Source of the DNA: Mariprofundaceae bacterium
Lineage (GTDB): Bacteria; Pseudomonadota; Zetaproteobacteria; Mariprofundales; Mariprofundaceae
DNA length: 46,061 bases
Assembly: GCA_015488375.1 (NCBI GenBank)
Contig: WFNX01000035.1
Coordinates: forward strand, 1-46,061
Reading direction: 5' to 3'
The stretch's first letter is position 1. Each line of letters opens with the position of its first letter. The notes below the pieces were generated by a model, which was given only the letters and a program-made list of their open reading frames with translations, was not told the DNA's origin and ran no database searches. The translations under genes were made by a program, and so were the position numbers. Below are positions 8,031 to 18,034 of this stretch, piece by piece.

Positions 8031-10844
8031 ATGAACGAGTCAAACATCCGCATTCGCGGTGCGCGGGTTCATAATCTGAAGAATATCTCACTGGATATTC
8101 CGCGGAATCAGCTGGTGGTGATTACCGGCGTATCCGGTTCGGGAAAATCGTCACTGGCATTTGATACGCTGTATGCCGAAGGACAACGCCGTTATGTCGA
8201 ATCGCTGTCGGCTTATGCACGGCAATTTCTCGGCATGATGGAGCGACCGGATGTTGATGCCATTGATGGATTGTCTCCGGCGATATCCATCGAGCAGAAA
8301 ACAACCAGCCGCAATCCCCGTTCCACTGTTGGCACGATTACCGAGGTGTATGATTATCTGCGCCTGTTGTTTGCGCGTATTGGCCAGCCGTATTGCTATA
8401 GTTGTCAAAAGCCGATTCGTTCCCAGCCGGCCAGTATGATTATTCAGCAACTGGAAACCCTGGCAGAAGGCACCAGGGTGCAGTTGCTGGCGCCGATTGC
8501 ACGCGGGCGCAAGGGCGAATTCCGGCGCGAACTGGAAAAGGCCGGTCAGGATGGTTTCATTCGCGTACGCATTGATGGCCAGGTCTATGCGCTGGAAGAT
8601 GCTCCGACGCTGGAAAAGAATCTTAAACATCATATCGAACTGGTCGTGGACCGGCTCGTTATTCGTGAGGGAATCCGCACACGCCTGGCCGATTCGGTGG
8701 AAACCGGACTGCGTTATGGCGACGGTATGCTGCTTGTGCTGGTCGGGGATGAGGAGATGCTGTTTTCCGAACGTTTTTCGTGTCCGGATTGCAATGTATC
8801 CTATCCGGAAATTGAACCGCGCATTTTCTCATTCAATTCGCCTCTGGGTGCCTGCCCGAGCTGTGACGGTATCGGTATCCAGACAGTATTTGATCCTGAT
8901 CTCGTTATCCCTGATATGTCCCTGTCACTGGCGCAGGGGGCCATACGTCCCTGGGCCGGGCGCGAAACGTTTATGTTCCGGCAAACGCTGGAAGCCGTGG
9001 CCGAGCACCTGGGTATCGATATGGATACACCATTTGCCGATCTGGATGAGGAAGTACGCCAGTGCCTGTTGTATGGCACAGGGCGCAGGAAAGTCCGCTT
9101 TGTTTATGATATGCCGGGCAACCGGCGGGTGATCGAGCGGCCGTTTGAGGGCGTGATACCACACCTGGACCGGCGCTATCGTGAGGCGAGTTCCGATGAT
9201 GTTCGGGAAGCGCTGGAGCAGTATATCAACACGATTCCGTGTCCGGCCTGTCAGGGAAGTCGTCTGAATCGGGCCGCACGTCATGTCCGCATTGCCGGTC
9301 GATCATTGCCGGAAATTGTGGCGATGCCGCTGCGCGAATGCCGGCAATGGTTTGCCGAACTGAAGCTGAGCGCGGCGCAGCAGGAAATCGCACAACGCTT
9401 GCTGGAGGAAATTCAGGCCAGGCTTGGTTTTATGATTGAGGTCGGCCTGGATTATCTGAGTCTGGATCGAACGGCCGGTACATTATCCGGAGGGGAGGCG
9501 CAGCGAATTCGCCTGGCCACGCAAATCGGCTCGGCACTGGTCGGCGTGCTTTATATCCTCGATGAACCTTCGATTGGCCTGCATCAACGGGATAATGATC
9601 GTTTGCTGGAGACGCTGAAGCGATTGCGCGATCTGGGTAATTCCGTGCTGGTCGTGGAGCATGATGAAGATGCCATTCGCGCAGCGGACTGGATTATCGA
9701 TATGGGGCCACGAGCCGGGGAGCATGGCGGCGAAATCGTTGCAGAGGGATGCCTGGAGGCAATTATGGCCGCCGACTCGCTGACGGCAGACTATCTGTCC
9801 GGGCGCAAGCGAATCACGATTCCGCCCCGTCGCCCCGTGACGGATGATCATGCACGGATCGGAATCAGCGGATGTTGTGAGCATAATCTGCGCAATGTCA
9901 GTGTAACTTTTCCGCTGGCGCGTTTCAGTTGCGTTACCGGCGTGTCCGGCTCCGGCAAATCGACGCTGGTGCTGGATACGATGTATCGTGCACTGGCCAA
10001 ACACAAGGGCCTGAAAACCGAACGTGTGGGTCGTCATGAGGCGCTGATCGGCAGTGATGCCGTGGACAAGATTATCGATATTGATCAGAGCCCGATCGGC
10101 CGTACGCCGCGTTCCAATCCGGCAACATATACCGGCGTGTTCACACCGATTCGCGAGTTATTTGCACAGGTGCCTGAAGCGCGTGCACGCGGGTACAAGG
10201 CGGGCCGATTCTCCTTCAATGTGAAAGGGGGACGCTGCGAAATGTGTCAGGGCGACGGTATTATCAAGGTGGAAATGCACTTTCTGCCCGATGTCTATGT
10301 GCATTGCGAATCATGTCAGGGCAAGCGTTATAATCGTGAAACGCTGGATATCCGCTATCGCGGCAAGACGATTGCCGAGGTGCTGGATATGACCGTGGAT
10401 GAGGCTGCTGCGTTTTTTGCCGCCATTCCGCAATTGAAGCATCGTCTGGGAACCCTGCAACAGGTTGGCCTGGGCTATATTCGTCTGGGGCAATCGGCGA
10501 CGACGTTGTCCGGCGGCGAGGCGCAGAGGATCAAGCTGGCGCGCGAGCTTGCCCGGCGCGCGACAGGCGATACCCTGTATATTCTTGATGAACCGACAAC
10601 AGGGCTGCATTTTGATGATGTGGCTAAATTGCTGGAGGTTCTGCATGCACTTGTAGAGCGCGGTAATACGGTGATTGTGATTGAGCATAATCTTGATGTT
10701 ATCAAGACAGCGGACTGGATCGTCGATATGGGGCCGGAAGGCGGTGATCGCGGCGGCGAGGTGGTTGTGGCCGGGACACCGGAAACGGTGGCAGCCTGTG
10801 CTGACTCATGGACCGGGCGTTATCTGAAAGCCTGTCTGAAATGA
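8031..10844 (+). CDS. uvrA: Excinuclease ABC subunit A
   Basis: [60 protein letters not shown]; duplicated ABC signatures and Zn modules; start M7 at 8031. Confidence 0.98.
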   Translation: MNESNIRIRGARVHNLKNISLDIPRNQLVVITGVSGSGKSSLAFDTLYAEGQRRYVESLSAYARQFLGMMERPDVDAIDGLSPAISIEQKTTSRNPRSTVGTITEVYDYLRLLFARIGQPYCYSCQKPIRSQPASMIIQQLETLAEGTRVQLLAPIARGRKGEFRRELEKAGQDGFIRVRIDGQVYALEDAPTLEKNLKHHIELVVDRLVIREGIRTRLADSVETGLRYGDGMLLVLVGDEEMLFSERFSCPDCNVSYPEIEPRIFSFNSPLGACPSCDGIGIQTVFDPDLVIPDMSLSLAQGAIRPWAGRETFMFRQTLEAVAEHLGIDMDTPFADLDEEVRQCLLYGTGRRKVRFVYDMPGNRRVIERPFEGVIPHLDRRYREASSDDVREALEQYINTIPCPACQGSRLNRAARHVRIAGRSLPEIVAMPLRECRQWFAELKLSAAQQEIAQRLLEEIQARLGFMIEVGLDYLSLDRTAGTLSGGEAQRIRLATQIGSALVGVLYILDEPSIGLHQRDNDRLLETLKRLRDLGNSVLVVEHDEDAIRAADWIIDMGPRAGEHGGEIVAEGCLEAIMAADSLTADYLSGRKRITIPPRRPVTDDHARIGISGCCEHNLRNVSVTFPLARFSCVTGVSGSGKSTLVLDTMYRALAKHKGLKTERVGRHEALIGSDAVDKIIDIDQSPIGRTPRSNPATYTGVFTPIRELFAQVPEARARGYKAGRFSFNVKGGRCEMCQGDGIIKVEMHFLPDVYVHCESCQGKRYNRETLDIRYRGKTIAEVLDMTVDEAAAFFAAIPQLKHRLGTLQQVGLGYIRLGQSATTLSGGEAQRIKLARELARRATGDTLYILDEPTTGLHFDDVAKLLEVLHALVERGNTVIVIEHNLDVIKTADWIVDMGPEGGDRGGEVVVAGTPETVAACADSWTGRYLKACLK

Positions 10845-10855
10845 TTGTATTTGCC

Positions 10856-10888
10856 GGTCGATGACCCTAGGCTCATCGGCGCTTTTTT
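10856..10888 (+). terminator. Probable uvrA terminator
   Basis: TCGATGA...TCATCGG stem followed by GCTTTTTT. Confidence 0.65.
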
Positions 10889-10901
10889 GTGGAGGAATGC
10901 G

Positions 10902-11381
10902 ATGCTGAATAAGGTGATGTTGATTGGAAATCTCGGGGCCGATCCGGAAACCCGTTATACGCAGGATGGTACGGCTGTATGTAATTTGCGGCTGGCGACA
11001 ACCGAAAAGTTCAAGAACCGTAACGGCGAGCAGCAGGAGCGAACCGAATGGCATCGTGTTGTGCTGTGGGGGCGACTGGGCGAAATTGCCAATCAGTATC
11101 TGAAAAAAGGTTCTCGCGTGTATATCGAGGGCAAGATTGAAACGCGCAAATGGCAGGATCGCGATGGCAATGATCGTTATACAACGGAAATTCGTGCCAG
11201 TGAAATGAAAATGCTGGGTGGTGGCGCTCCCCGTGAGGGTGGTGATTTCGGCGGTGGCCAGTCAGCCGCAGATAATTTCCCGACGCATGGCGGCAGCGGA
11301 GGGAGCAAGAGCTCTGCCGATCCGTTTGCCGGCGCGGCCGATTTCCCGGATATGCCGGTGGATGACGATATTCCGTTTTGA
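10902..11381 (+). CDS. ssb: Single-stranded DNA-binding protein
   Basis: [35 protein letters not shown]...; acidic tip [20 protein letters not shown] before ATG at 10902. Confidence 0.98.
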   Translation: MLNKVMLIGNLGADPETRYTQDGTAVCNLRLATTEKFKNRNGEQQERTEWHRVVLWGRLGEIANQYLKKGSRVYIEGKIETRKWQDRDGNDRYTTEIRASEMKMLGGGAPREGGDFGGGQSAADNFPTHGGSGGSKSSADPFAGAADFPDMPVDDDIPF

Positions 11382-11402
11382 ATCTCTTTCCGCCTGCGAA
11401 AG

Positions 11403-11435
11403 AAAAAGGTTCCTGCCCGCGCAGGAGCCTTTTTT
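11403..11435. terminator. Bidirectional rho-independent terminator between ssb and yjgA
   Basis: AAAAAGGTTCCTGC-CCGC-GCAGGAGCCTTTTTT. Confidence 0.85.
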
Positions 11436-11450
11436 ATGGAGCAGGGGCGT

Positions 11451-11972
11451 TTATCCGATGATATCGCGCAGTAGCTGAAACAACTGGCGGCTGGATTTCG
11501 GGGGCTTGTTCTGACGGAATTCCTGTTGCGCATTGCGTATCAGCCGGCGAATCTGGCCGGCATCGGCCTGAGGATATTCATGCATAAAGTCAGTCAGGAC
11601 ATCGGGTCCATCATGAATCAGGCGATCACGCCAGCGTTCGATCTGATGGAACAGGGCGCTGGATTCCGCTTCCTTTCGTTCCAGAGACTCGATGGTTTGT
11701 TCCAGTACGGTGGTATCCATTTGGCGTAACAGCTTGCCGATATATTTGGTATGGCGCTTTCTGGCGCCATGCTGTCGCATCTGCGGCAGCTCCAGCAGCG
11801 CCTGATGCAGCTCATGCGGAAGTTGCAGGCTGGTCAGCATGTCGTTATCCAGTTCCGCCAGCTTCTTGCCGAGATCAATGAGCGCGCGGGCCTCGCGTTT
11901 GAGCTGGCTTTTGTTCGGACGTTCCTTGCCCCAGGCCTCGTCATCATCGGGCAGATAGAAATGATCAGACAT
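11451..11972 (-). CDS. yjgA: YjgA/DarP family (DUF615) ribosome-associated protein
   Basis: [23 protein letters not shown] and [20 protein letters not shown] motifs. Confidence 0.9.
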   Translation of the reverse strand: MSDHFYLPDDDEAWGKERPNKSQLKREARALIDLGKKLAELDNDMLTSLQLPHELHQALLELPQMRQHGARKRHTKYIGKLLRQMDTTVLEQTIESLERKEAESSALFHQIERWRDRLIHDGPDVLTDFMHEYPQADAGQIRRLIRNAQQEFRQNKPPKSSRQLFQLLRDIIG

Positions 11973-13545
11973 GTTCGCGCGTCTTGTGGAACCGGATATC
12001 CGGCCACTGTTCCATGATATAGTTCAGCTTCCAGGCGCTGGGGGCCAGCAGGGTCAGGAAACCGTCACTGTCCTCGGCCAGGCTGGCATCGAACTGACGG
12101 CGGAAGTCCGCCAGTTTCTTTTCATTCTCGCAACTGACCCAGCGGGCGACCTGAAAATCGGTGGCTACATAGTCGGCATCGACCTTGTATTCGGTTTTCA
12201 GCCGCTCCACGGTCACATCGAACTGCAACACGCCCACGGCGCCGAGGATATAATCGCCGCCCATCAGGGTCTTGAATACCTGCACGGCGCCTTCCTCGGA
12301 AAGCTGGATCAGTCCCTTATGCAACTGCTTGCGTTTCATCGGATCCTTAAGGCGCACGCGACGGAACAGTTCCGGTGCGAAATTGGGGATGCCGGTAAAC
12401 TTGAGAACTTCCTTGCTGGTAAAGGTGTCGCCGATCTTGATCGTACCGTGATTGTGGATGCCGATGATATCGCCAGGCCATGCCTCCTCGATATTGGCAC
12501 GATCCTGAGCCATGAACATCGTGGCCTTGGATAAGCGGATATCCTTGCCGATGCGGTGATGACGCACACTCATGCCCTTGCTGAATTTACCGGAGCAGAT
12601 GCGGAAAAAGGCAATGCGGTCGCGGTGCGCGGGGTCCATATTGGCCTGCACCTTGAAGCAGAAGGCCGAGAACTCCGGCTCTTCGGGGTGCACCATCCGC
12701 TGCTCGGCAGCCCTCGGGCCGGGAGGCGGGGCCAGCTCAACAAAGGCATCCAGCAGCTCGCGCACACCGAAGTTATTGATAGCGCTGCCGAAGAACACCG
12801 GCGTTTGCGCGCCGCTTAAAAAATGTTCCAGTTCGAACGGGCTGGCAGCGCCTTCCAGTAATTCGATACTGTCGCGTAGCTCATCGGCCTGATGCCCGAG
12901 CAGTTCGTCGAGTTTCGGGTCCGCGAGGTCATCGATGCGCACGCTTTCAAAGTCGCGTGTTTCCGCGCCGGCACGGAACAGGTTCAGCTCCTTGCGGTGC
13001 AGGTTGTAAACGCCGCGAAAGCTTTTGCCCATGCCAATCGGCCAGGACAGCGGCGTACATTCAATTTGCAGCTTGTCCTCGATTTCGGCCAGGATATCCA
13101 GCGGATCGAGGCCTTCGCGATCCAGTTTGTTGATAAACGTGACGATCGGCGTATTGCGCATGCGGCAGACTTCCATGAGCTTTTCGGTCTGCGGTTCCAC
13201 GCCCTTGGCCGAATCGATCACCATCATGGCGGAGTCCACGGCCGTGAGCACGCGGTAGGTATCTTCCGAGAAGTCCTGATGGCCCGGCGTATCCAGCAGG
13301 TTGATTTCAAAATCGCGGTAATTGAATTTCATGACCGACGAGGCCACGGAGATACCGCGTTCCTGCTCGATCTTCATCCAGTCACTGGTGGCGTGGCGGG
13401 CAGCCTTGCGCGCCTTGACCGCACCGGCCATCTGGATGGCACCACCGAATAGCAGCAATTTTTCCGTTAGCGTGGTCTTGCCGGCATCGGGATGTGAAAT
13501 AATGCCGAATGTGCGACGTTTCTGAATTTCTTCAAGCTGGCTCAT
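11965..13545 (-). CDS. prfC: Peptide chain release factor 3
   Basis: [38 protein letters not shown]...[20 protein letters not shown]; start M21 at 13545; overlaps yjgA by 8 bp. Confidence 0.97.
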   Translation of the reverse strand: MSQLEEIQKRRTFGIISHPDAGKTTLTEKLLLFGGAIQMAGAVKARKAARHATSDWMKIEQERGISVASSVMKFNYRDFEINLLDTPGHQDFSEDTYRVLTAVDSAMMVIDSAKGVEPQTEKLMEVCRMRNTPIVTFINKLDREGLDPLDILAEIEDKLQIECTPLSWPIGMGKSFRGVYNLHRKELNLFRAGAETRDFESVRIDDLADPKLDELLGHQADELRDSIELLEGAASPFELEHFLSGAQTPVFFGSAINNFGVRELLDAFVELAPPPGPRAAEQRMVHPEEPEFSAFCFKVQANMDPAHRDRIAFFRICSGKFSKGMSVRHHRIGKDIRLSKATMFMAQDRANIEEAWPGDIIGIHNHGTIKIGDTFTSKEVLKFTGIPNFAPELFRRVRLKDPMKRKQLHKGLIQLSEEGAVQVFKTLMGGDYILGAVGVLQFDVTVERLKTEYKVDADYVATDFQVARWVSCENEKKLADFRRQFDASLAEDSDGFLTLLAPSAWKLNYIMEQWPDIRFHKTREHV

Positions 13546-13675
13546 GCTCACCTCATTGATAAGTCGGCGAAGTGTAGCTATATCGCCCGAACTCTTCGAG
13601 GGCATAGTTTTTCGCAGAGGGGCAGGGGAAGTTTATCCGGAGCGCCCTGACAGGATGGGGGCTGATGCTGAAGTC

Positions 13676-13706
13676 AAAAAAAGACGGGCAGGCATATGCC
13701 TGCCCG
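13676..13706 (-). terminator. Rho-independent terminator of small ORF 13726-13899
   Basis: Palindrome CGGGCAGGCATATGCCTGCCCG followed on the minus strand by TCTTTTTTT. Confidence 0.85.
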
Positions 13707-13725
13707 ATCATGGCAGGATGCCTGA

Positions 13726-13899
13726 TTACTTATCGATGGAGCAGGACAGTTCTTCTTCGATCTTGCCGGATTCCACTTCGTCGATGATCTTCTGGTAGTG
13801 CTCGTTTACCGGGCAGCCACAGGTATGCTGCGTGGTAGCATGCAGGCGAGCCTGTTCGATATGCCACTGGGCAACTTTCAGATGCTGGTCAACATTCAT
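13726..13899 (-). CDS. 57-aa conserved-looking small protein with CxC motif
   Basis: MNVDQHLKVAQWHIEQARLHATTQHTCGCPVNEHYQKIIDEVESGKIEEELSCSIDK; AAGGAGA SD upstream of ATG at 13899, strong terminator downstream. Confidence 0.75.
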   Translation of the reverse strand: MNVDQHLKVAQWHIEQARLHATTQHTCGCPVNEHYQKIIDEVESGKIEEELSCSIDK

Positions 13900-14009
13900 A
13901 TTAATGTCTCCTTCCAATAGTGTGATGCATGAGACATGCATTCGATTGCGCGTAATCCTGTCCAAAGCGGCGGGTGGCGTCCAGAGATGATGAGGATTAA
14001 ACTTGGCTG

Positions 14010-14567
14010 ATGCAGATACAGCAGAAACTGACAACCTGTTACCGTTGGTTGCGGCAATATGGCTATAATGATTCCCATTCGGGTAATATTTCCGCGCGCG
14101 AGGGGGAGCATTTCTGGATTACGCCGACCGGCGCCTGTGCCGATGCGCTTGCCGCAGAGGATTTTATGGCCTGTCCGCTGGATGGCGATTTGCCGACAGG
14201 AGCCTCGGGCGATGCGGCTTTGCATCGCGCTGTATACTGTGCCTGTCCGCAGGCCGGTGCGGTCATTCACAGTCATTGTCCGCATGCCGTGGCTTTAACG
14301 CTCAATGGAGAGGACTTTATTCCGCCGGATTTCGAAGGGCATTTGTACTTTCCGCGAGTGCCTGTCATTACGGTGCCCTATGATGTGTATTTCGAGCAGG
14401 CCGGCGAACGGGTGGCGGAAGTCCTGACGGAGCATCGCATCTGTATTGTGCGTGGCCATGGCGTGTATGCCCGCGGCGAGACGCTGAATCTGGCCTATAA
14501 ATGGACCTGCTCATTGGAATTGTCCGCCAAAACTGCCTGGCTGGCCGCCTGTGCCGGTCGTTTGTGA
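14010..14567 (+). CDS. Class II aldolase/adducin family protein (MtnB-like)
   Basis: YNDSHSGNISAREGEHFWITPTG, VIHSHCPHAVAL, VRGHGVYARGETL metal-site pattern. Confidence 0.85.
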   Translation: MQIQQKLTTCYRWLRQYGYNDSHSGNISAREGEHFWITPTGACADALAAEDFMACPLDGDLPTGASGDAALHRAVYCACPQAGAVIHSHCPHAVALTLNGEDFIPPDFEGHLYFPRVPVITVPYDVYFEQAGERVAEVLTEHRICIVRGHGVYARGETLNLAYKWTCSLELSAKTAWLAACAGRL

Positions 14568-14576
14568 GGAACTGCG

Positions 14577-14951
14577 GTGTTTGAAACGGTGCGTATGCTA
14601 CATGTCTCCTGCGTGGTGCTGGCGCTGCTGTTATTTGTCTGGCGCGGCTGGCGGTCATGGCAGGAGCGGCCGATTCGACAGGTGCTCTGGCGCAGGATTA
14701 TTCCCGATTCGGTGGATACGCTGCTGCTGCTCAGTGGTCTGTCGATGATGTTTATGCTCGGGCAGTATCCGTTTGCCGAGGGTTGGATAACGCTCAAGCT
14801 GGCACTGGTGCTGATTTATATTCTGCTCGGGTTCGTTGCTTTCCGTCTAAGTCATAGTCTGCGTGTGCGTCGTGCGAGCTGGCTGGGCGCACTGGTGGTG
14901 TTTGTGAGCATCGTGAGTGTTGCGCGCCTGCATGAGGTCGGTGTTTTCTGA
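14577..14951 (+). CDS. SirB2 family membrane protein
   Basis: GTG start; four-TM pattern with LRVRRASWLGALVVFVSIVSVARLHEVG. Confidence 0.7.
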   Translation: MFETVRMLHVSCVVLALLLFVWRGWRSWQERPIRQVLWRRIIPDSVDTLLLLSGLSMMFMLGQYPFAEGWITLKLALVLIYILLGFVAFRLSHSLRVRRASWLGALVVFVSIVSVARLHEVGVF

Positions 14952-15023
14952 CCATAATCCGCCTGCGTTTATTCTTCGCCGGGATACGCTAGCTTTGCTG
15001 CAAATATCTGCGGAGGTTCTGTT

Positions 15024-15578
15024 ATGGCATTAGTGGCTTCAATTCATGTTGATCTGGGCTGGCAGTTGCCGGATGTGACGTTGCAGGATGTGGACGGTGA
15101 ATCACGTTCGTTGCGCGATGAGATGGGGGAAAATGGCCTGCTGGTGGCGTTTACCTGTAATCATTGTCCGTATGCACTGGCGGTGTGGCCGCGTCTGATC
15201 CGGCATGCGGCACGATTACGCGAAATGGGTATCAATACGGTAGCTGTTAATCCGAATATTCATCCGGATTTTCCGGAAGACTCGGTGCCGGCGATGAAAG
15301 AGAAGATTGCCGAGTGGGGCATCGACTTCCCGTATCTGGCGGATCCGACGCAGCAGGTGGCCAGGGCATTTGATGCGCAGTGTACGCCGGACCTGTATCT
15401 GTTCGATAAGCATGGCAAGCTGTATTACCACGGGCGCATCGACGATTACTGGAAGGATGAAAGCAAGGTCACGCGCGAGGAGCTGTTGCCGGCCTGTGAG
15501 GCTCTGGTCAAAGGCGAACCCGCACCACAGCCACAGCACCCGACCATTGGTTGTTCGATCAAATGGCTGGATGAATAA
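15024..15578 (+). CDS. Thioredoxin-like/AhpC-TSA family redoxin
   Basis: LVAFTCNHCPYALAVWPRL, AVNPN, DAQCTPDLYLFDKHGKLYYHGRIDD. Confidence 0.88.
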   Translation: MALVASIHVDLGWQLPDVTLQDVDGESRSLRDEMGENGLLVAFTCNHCPYALAVWPRLIRHAARLREMGINTVAVNPNIHPDFPEDSVPAMKEKIAEWGIDFPYLADPTQQVARAFDAQCTPDLYLFDKHGKLYYHGRIDDYWKDESKVTREELLPACEALVKGEPAPQPQHPTIGCSIKWLDE

Positions 15579-15599
15579 ACGTCCCTGCAGCTTTTGATG

Positions 15600-15631
15600 A
15601 CAGCGGACGCAATGCGTTCGCTGTTTTTTTT
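15600..15631 (+). terminator. Rho-independent terminator
   Basis: ACAGCGGACGCAATGCGTTCGCTGTTTTTTT. Confidence 0.85.
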
Positions 15632-16907
15632 ATGAGGGAGTTGTTTGGGTTCTGATGGCGAAACGGTTTTCGCCATGCCAAGGGGCGATGCGCAACAGTA
15701 GCAGCATGCCGGGAACGGCCAGGGCGGCGCAGAGCAGAAAGAACGGCATCCAGCCGAGATGTTCGACCAGCCAGCCGGTACCGGCATTGATAAAGGTGCG
15801 TGGCACGGCGGCCAGGCTGGTGAACAGGGCGAATTGCGTGGCCGTATAGGCCGGATGGGTGCAGCGGGCGATATAGGCAACGAACGCGGCCGTGCCGACG
15901 CCGACTCCGAAGGCTTCAAAGCCGATCACCAGCGCCAGCTCGCCCAGCTCCAGGGCGCCGATCTGCGCATGCGGCCCGATGGCGGCCAGCCAGGCAAAGC
16001 CGAAGATCGAGCCCAGCTGCACGAAGCCGAACAGCCACAGGGCTCGGTTGATGCCGATACGCATCATCCACAGACCGCCCAGCAGGCCACCGATGATCGC
16101 CGGCCACAGCCCGGCATTCTTGGCGATCAGACCAATTTCCGTTTTTGTATAGCCCATATCGAGATAAAACGGCGTGGCCAGTGCCGTGCACATGCTGTCC
16201 CCCAGCTTGTACAGGAACAGGAAGGCCAGCACCATGCACGCGCCTTGCCATCCCTGTCGCCGGACGAACTCCCGGAACGGTTCGACGACGGCCTCGCGCA
16301 GGGTGCGCGGCGGCGTGGCCGAGCAGGGTTCGCGCACCAGCAGCGTCATCGCAATGCCCGGCAACATGAACATCGCGGTGATCAAAAACACCGTATGCCA
16401 GGGCAGATGGTCGGCCAGAATCAGTGACAGTGAGCCGGGGATCAGGCCGGCAATGCGATAGGCGTTGATATGAATCGAGTTGCCGAGGCCCAGCTCCTCG
16501 TCGGACAGCAGTTCGCGGCGGTAGGCATCGAGCGCGATGTCCTGCGTGGCGGAGAGAAAGGCCAGCATCGTGGCGAACAGGATGACCATGTTCAGTTCGT
16601 GCTGCGGCGAGAATGCGCCCATGGAGGCGATAACCAGCAGCAGGGCCACCTGGCTGAACAGCATCCAGCCGCGGCGTCGGCCGAACCAGGGCGCGGCGTA
16701 GCGATCCAGCCATGGCGCCCAGATGAATTTCCAGGTATAGGGAAACTGGATCAGGGCAAACAGGCCGATGGTTGTCAGGTCAACCTGCTCGCTGCGCAGC
16801 CAGGCCGGCAGCAGGTTGAGCAGCAGGTACAGCGGCAGTCCGGAGGTGAAGCCGGTGAACACGCAGATCAGCATGCGGCGGGTAAAGATTTGTCGCCACA
16901 GGCTCAT
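15630..16907 (-). CDS. ampG: AmpG-family muropeptide permease (MFS)
   Basis: FTGFTSGLPLYLLLNLLPAWLRSEQVDLTTIGLFALIQFPYTWKFIWAPWLDRYAAPWFGRRRGW, SATQDIALDAYRRELL. Confidence 0.85.
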   Translation of the reverse strand: MSLWRQIFTRRMLICVFTGFTSGLPLYLLLNLLPAWLRSEQVDLTTIGLFALIQFPYTWKFIWAPWLDRYAAPWFGRRRGWMLFSQVALLLVIASMGAFSPQHELNMVILFATMLAFLSATQDIALDAYRRELLSDEELGLGNSIHINAYRIAGLIPGSLSLILADHLPWHTVFLITAMFMLPGIAMTLLVREPCSATPPRTLREAVVEPFREFVRRQGWQGACMVLAFLFLYKLGDSMCTALATPFYLDMGYTKTEIGLIAKNAGLWPAIIGGLLGGLWMMRIGINRALWLFGFVQLGSIFGFAWLAAIGPHAQIGALELGELALVIGFEAFGVGVGTAAFVAYIARCTHPAYTATQFALFTSLAAVPRTFINAGTGWLVEHLGWMPFFLLCAALAVPGMLLLLRIAPWHGENRFAIRTQTTPS

Positions 16908-18034
16908 CGGGGGAGATCTGCCGGTGTTGCGCCGCGCGGAAACAGTACCCAGAGCCGACCCCGCTGTTTCATGCGCCCGGCCAGTTCCCCGGCCTTATCG
17001 CCAAAGCCCCAGAAGAAATCGGCGCGAATGGTGCCCTTGATGGCGCCGCCGGTGTCCTGCGCCATCATCAGCCGCTGCAGGGGCGTGTCGCTGTCCGGCC
17101 AGGTGGTGGACAGATAGACCGGCAGCCCCAGTGGAATCGTGCGCCGATCCACGGCCAGACTGTATTCGCCGGTCAATGGCACGCCCAGGGCGCCGACCGG
17201 GGCCGGAAGCTCGTCGGGCAGCACGCGGAAAAACACATAACTGGGGTTGTGGGCCAGCAGTTCCGGTACGCGATCCGGATGCGCCTCTGCCCATGCGCGG
17301 ATGGACTGCAGGGACACCTGGTCGGCCGCAAGCTCTCCCATCTCGATCAGGCGCTTGCCGATGGAACGATAGGGATGCCCGTTCTGGTTGGCATAGCCGA
17401 TTTTAACGATGCTGCCGTCTTCAAGCCGGATGCGGCCTGAGCCCTGCACATGCAGAAAGAACAGGTCGAGTGCATTATCGACCCAGAACAGTTCCTTGCC
17501 ATGCGGGGCATGGCCGTTTTCGATCTGGTGGCGGTCGTAGTAGGGCAGCACTCGCCTGCCATCCAGTCGCCCGCGCAGTCGCAGGCCTTTCAGTTGTGGA
17601 TAGACTTCGCCCAGATCAACGATCAGCAGGTCATCCGGCACACCATAGACGGGATAGCGGAAGCGGGCATCAGGCCTGCGGCTGCCGCGCAGCAAGGGTT
17701 CGTAGTAGCCGGTAATCAGGCCCTCCCTGCTGCCGTCGGCATTATGCAGGGACCAGGGCGTGAACATGCGCTCGAAGAAGCGGCGAATCCGTTCATTGTC
17801 GTTGGCGTCCAGGGCTGCGGCATCGTGGCAGATGGCCTGCCACTCCGGGCGCGTTTGCAGCCGGCTGCAGCCCTGCCGCAGGGCAGCCAGTGACAGGCGC
17901 ATATCGCTTTGCTGCCAGCCGGGCAGATGCTGCCAGCTATCCTTCGTGTAGCCGGGGGCGGTCGGCAGTTTATGCGCACAGCCGGCCAGCAGCATCAGGG
18001 CCGGCAGCAGCCATTTACAGACGGTGCGCGTCAT
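16904..18034 (-). CDS. mltA: Membrane-bound lytic murein transglycosylase A
   Basis: Lipoprotein signal MTRTVCKWLLPALMLLAGC; LITGYYEPLLRGSRR; MMAQDTGGAIKGTIRADFFWGFGDKAGELAGRMKQRGRLWVLFP; overlaps ampG by 4 bp and polA by about 20 bp. Confidence 0.93.
   Translation of the reverse strand: MTRTVCKWLLPALMLLAGCAHKLPTAPGYTKDSWQHLPGWQQSDMRLSLAALRQGCSRLQTRPEWQAICHDAAALDANDNERIRRFFERMFTPWSLHNADGSREGLITGYYEPLLRGSRRPDARFRYPVYGVPDDLLIVDLGEVYPQLKGLRLRGRLDGRRVLPYYDRHQIENGHAPHGKELFWVDNALDLFFLHVQGSGRIRLEDGSIVKIGYANQNGHPYRSIGKRLIEMGELAADQVSLQSIRAWAEAHPDRVPELLAHNPSYVFFRVLPDELPAPVGALGVPLTGEYSLAVDRRTIPLGLPVYLSTTWPDSDTPLQRLMMAQDTGGAIKGTIRADFFWGFGDKAGELAGRMKQRGRLWVLFPRGATPADLPR

Noticed and set aside
12892-13452. 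186-aa + strand ORF
   Set aside because: Antisense to prfC.
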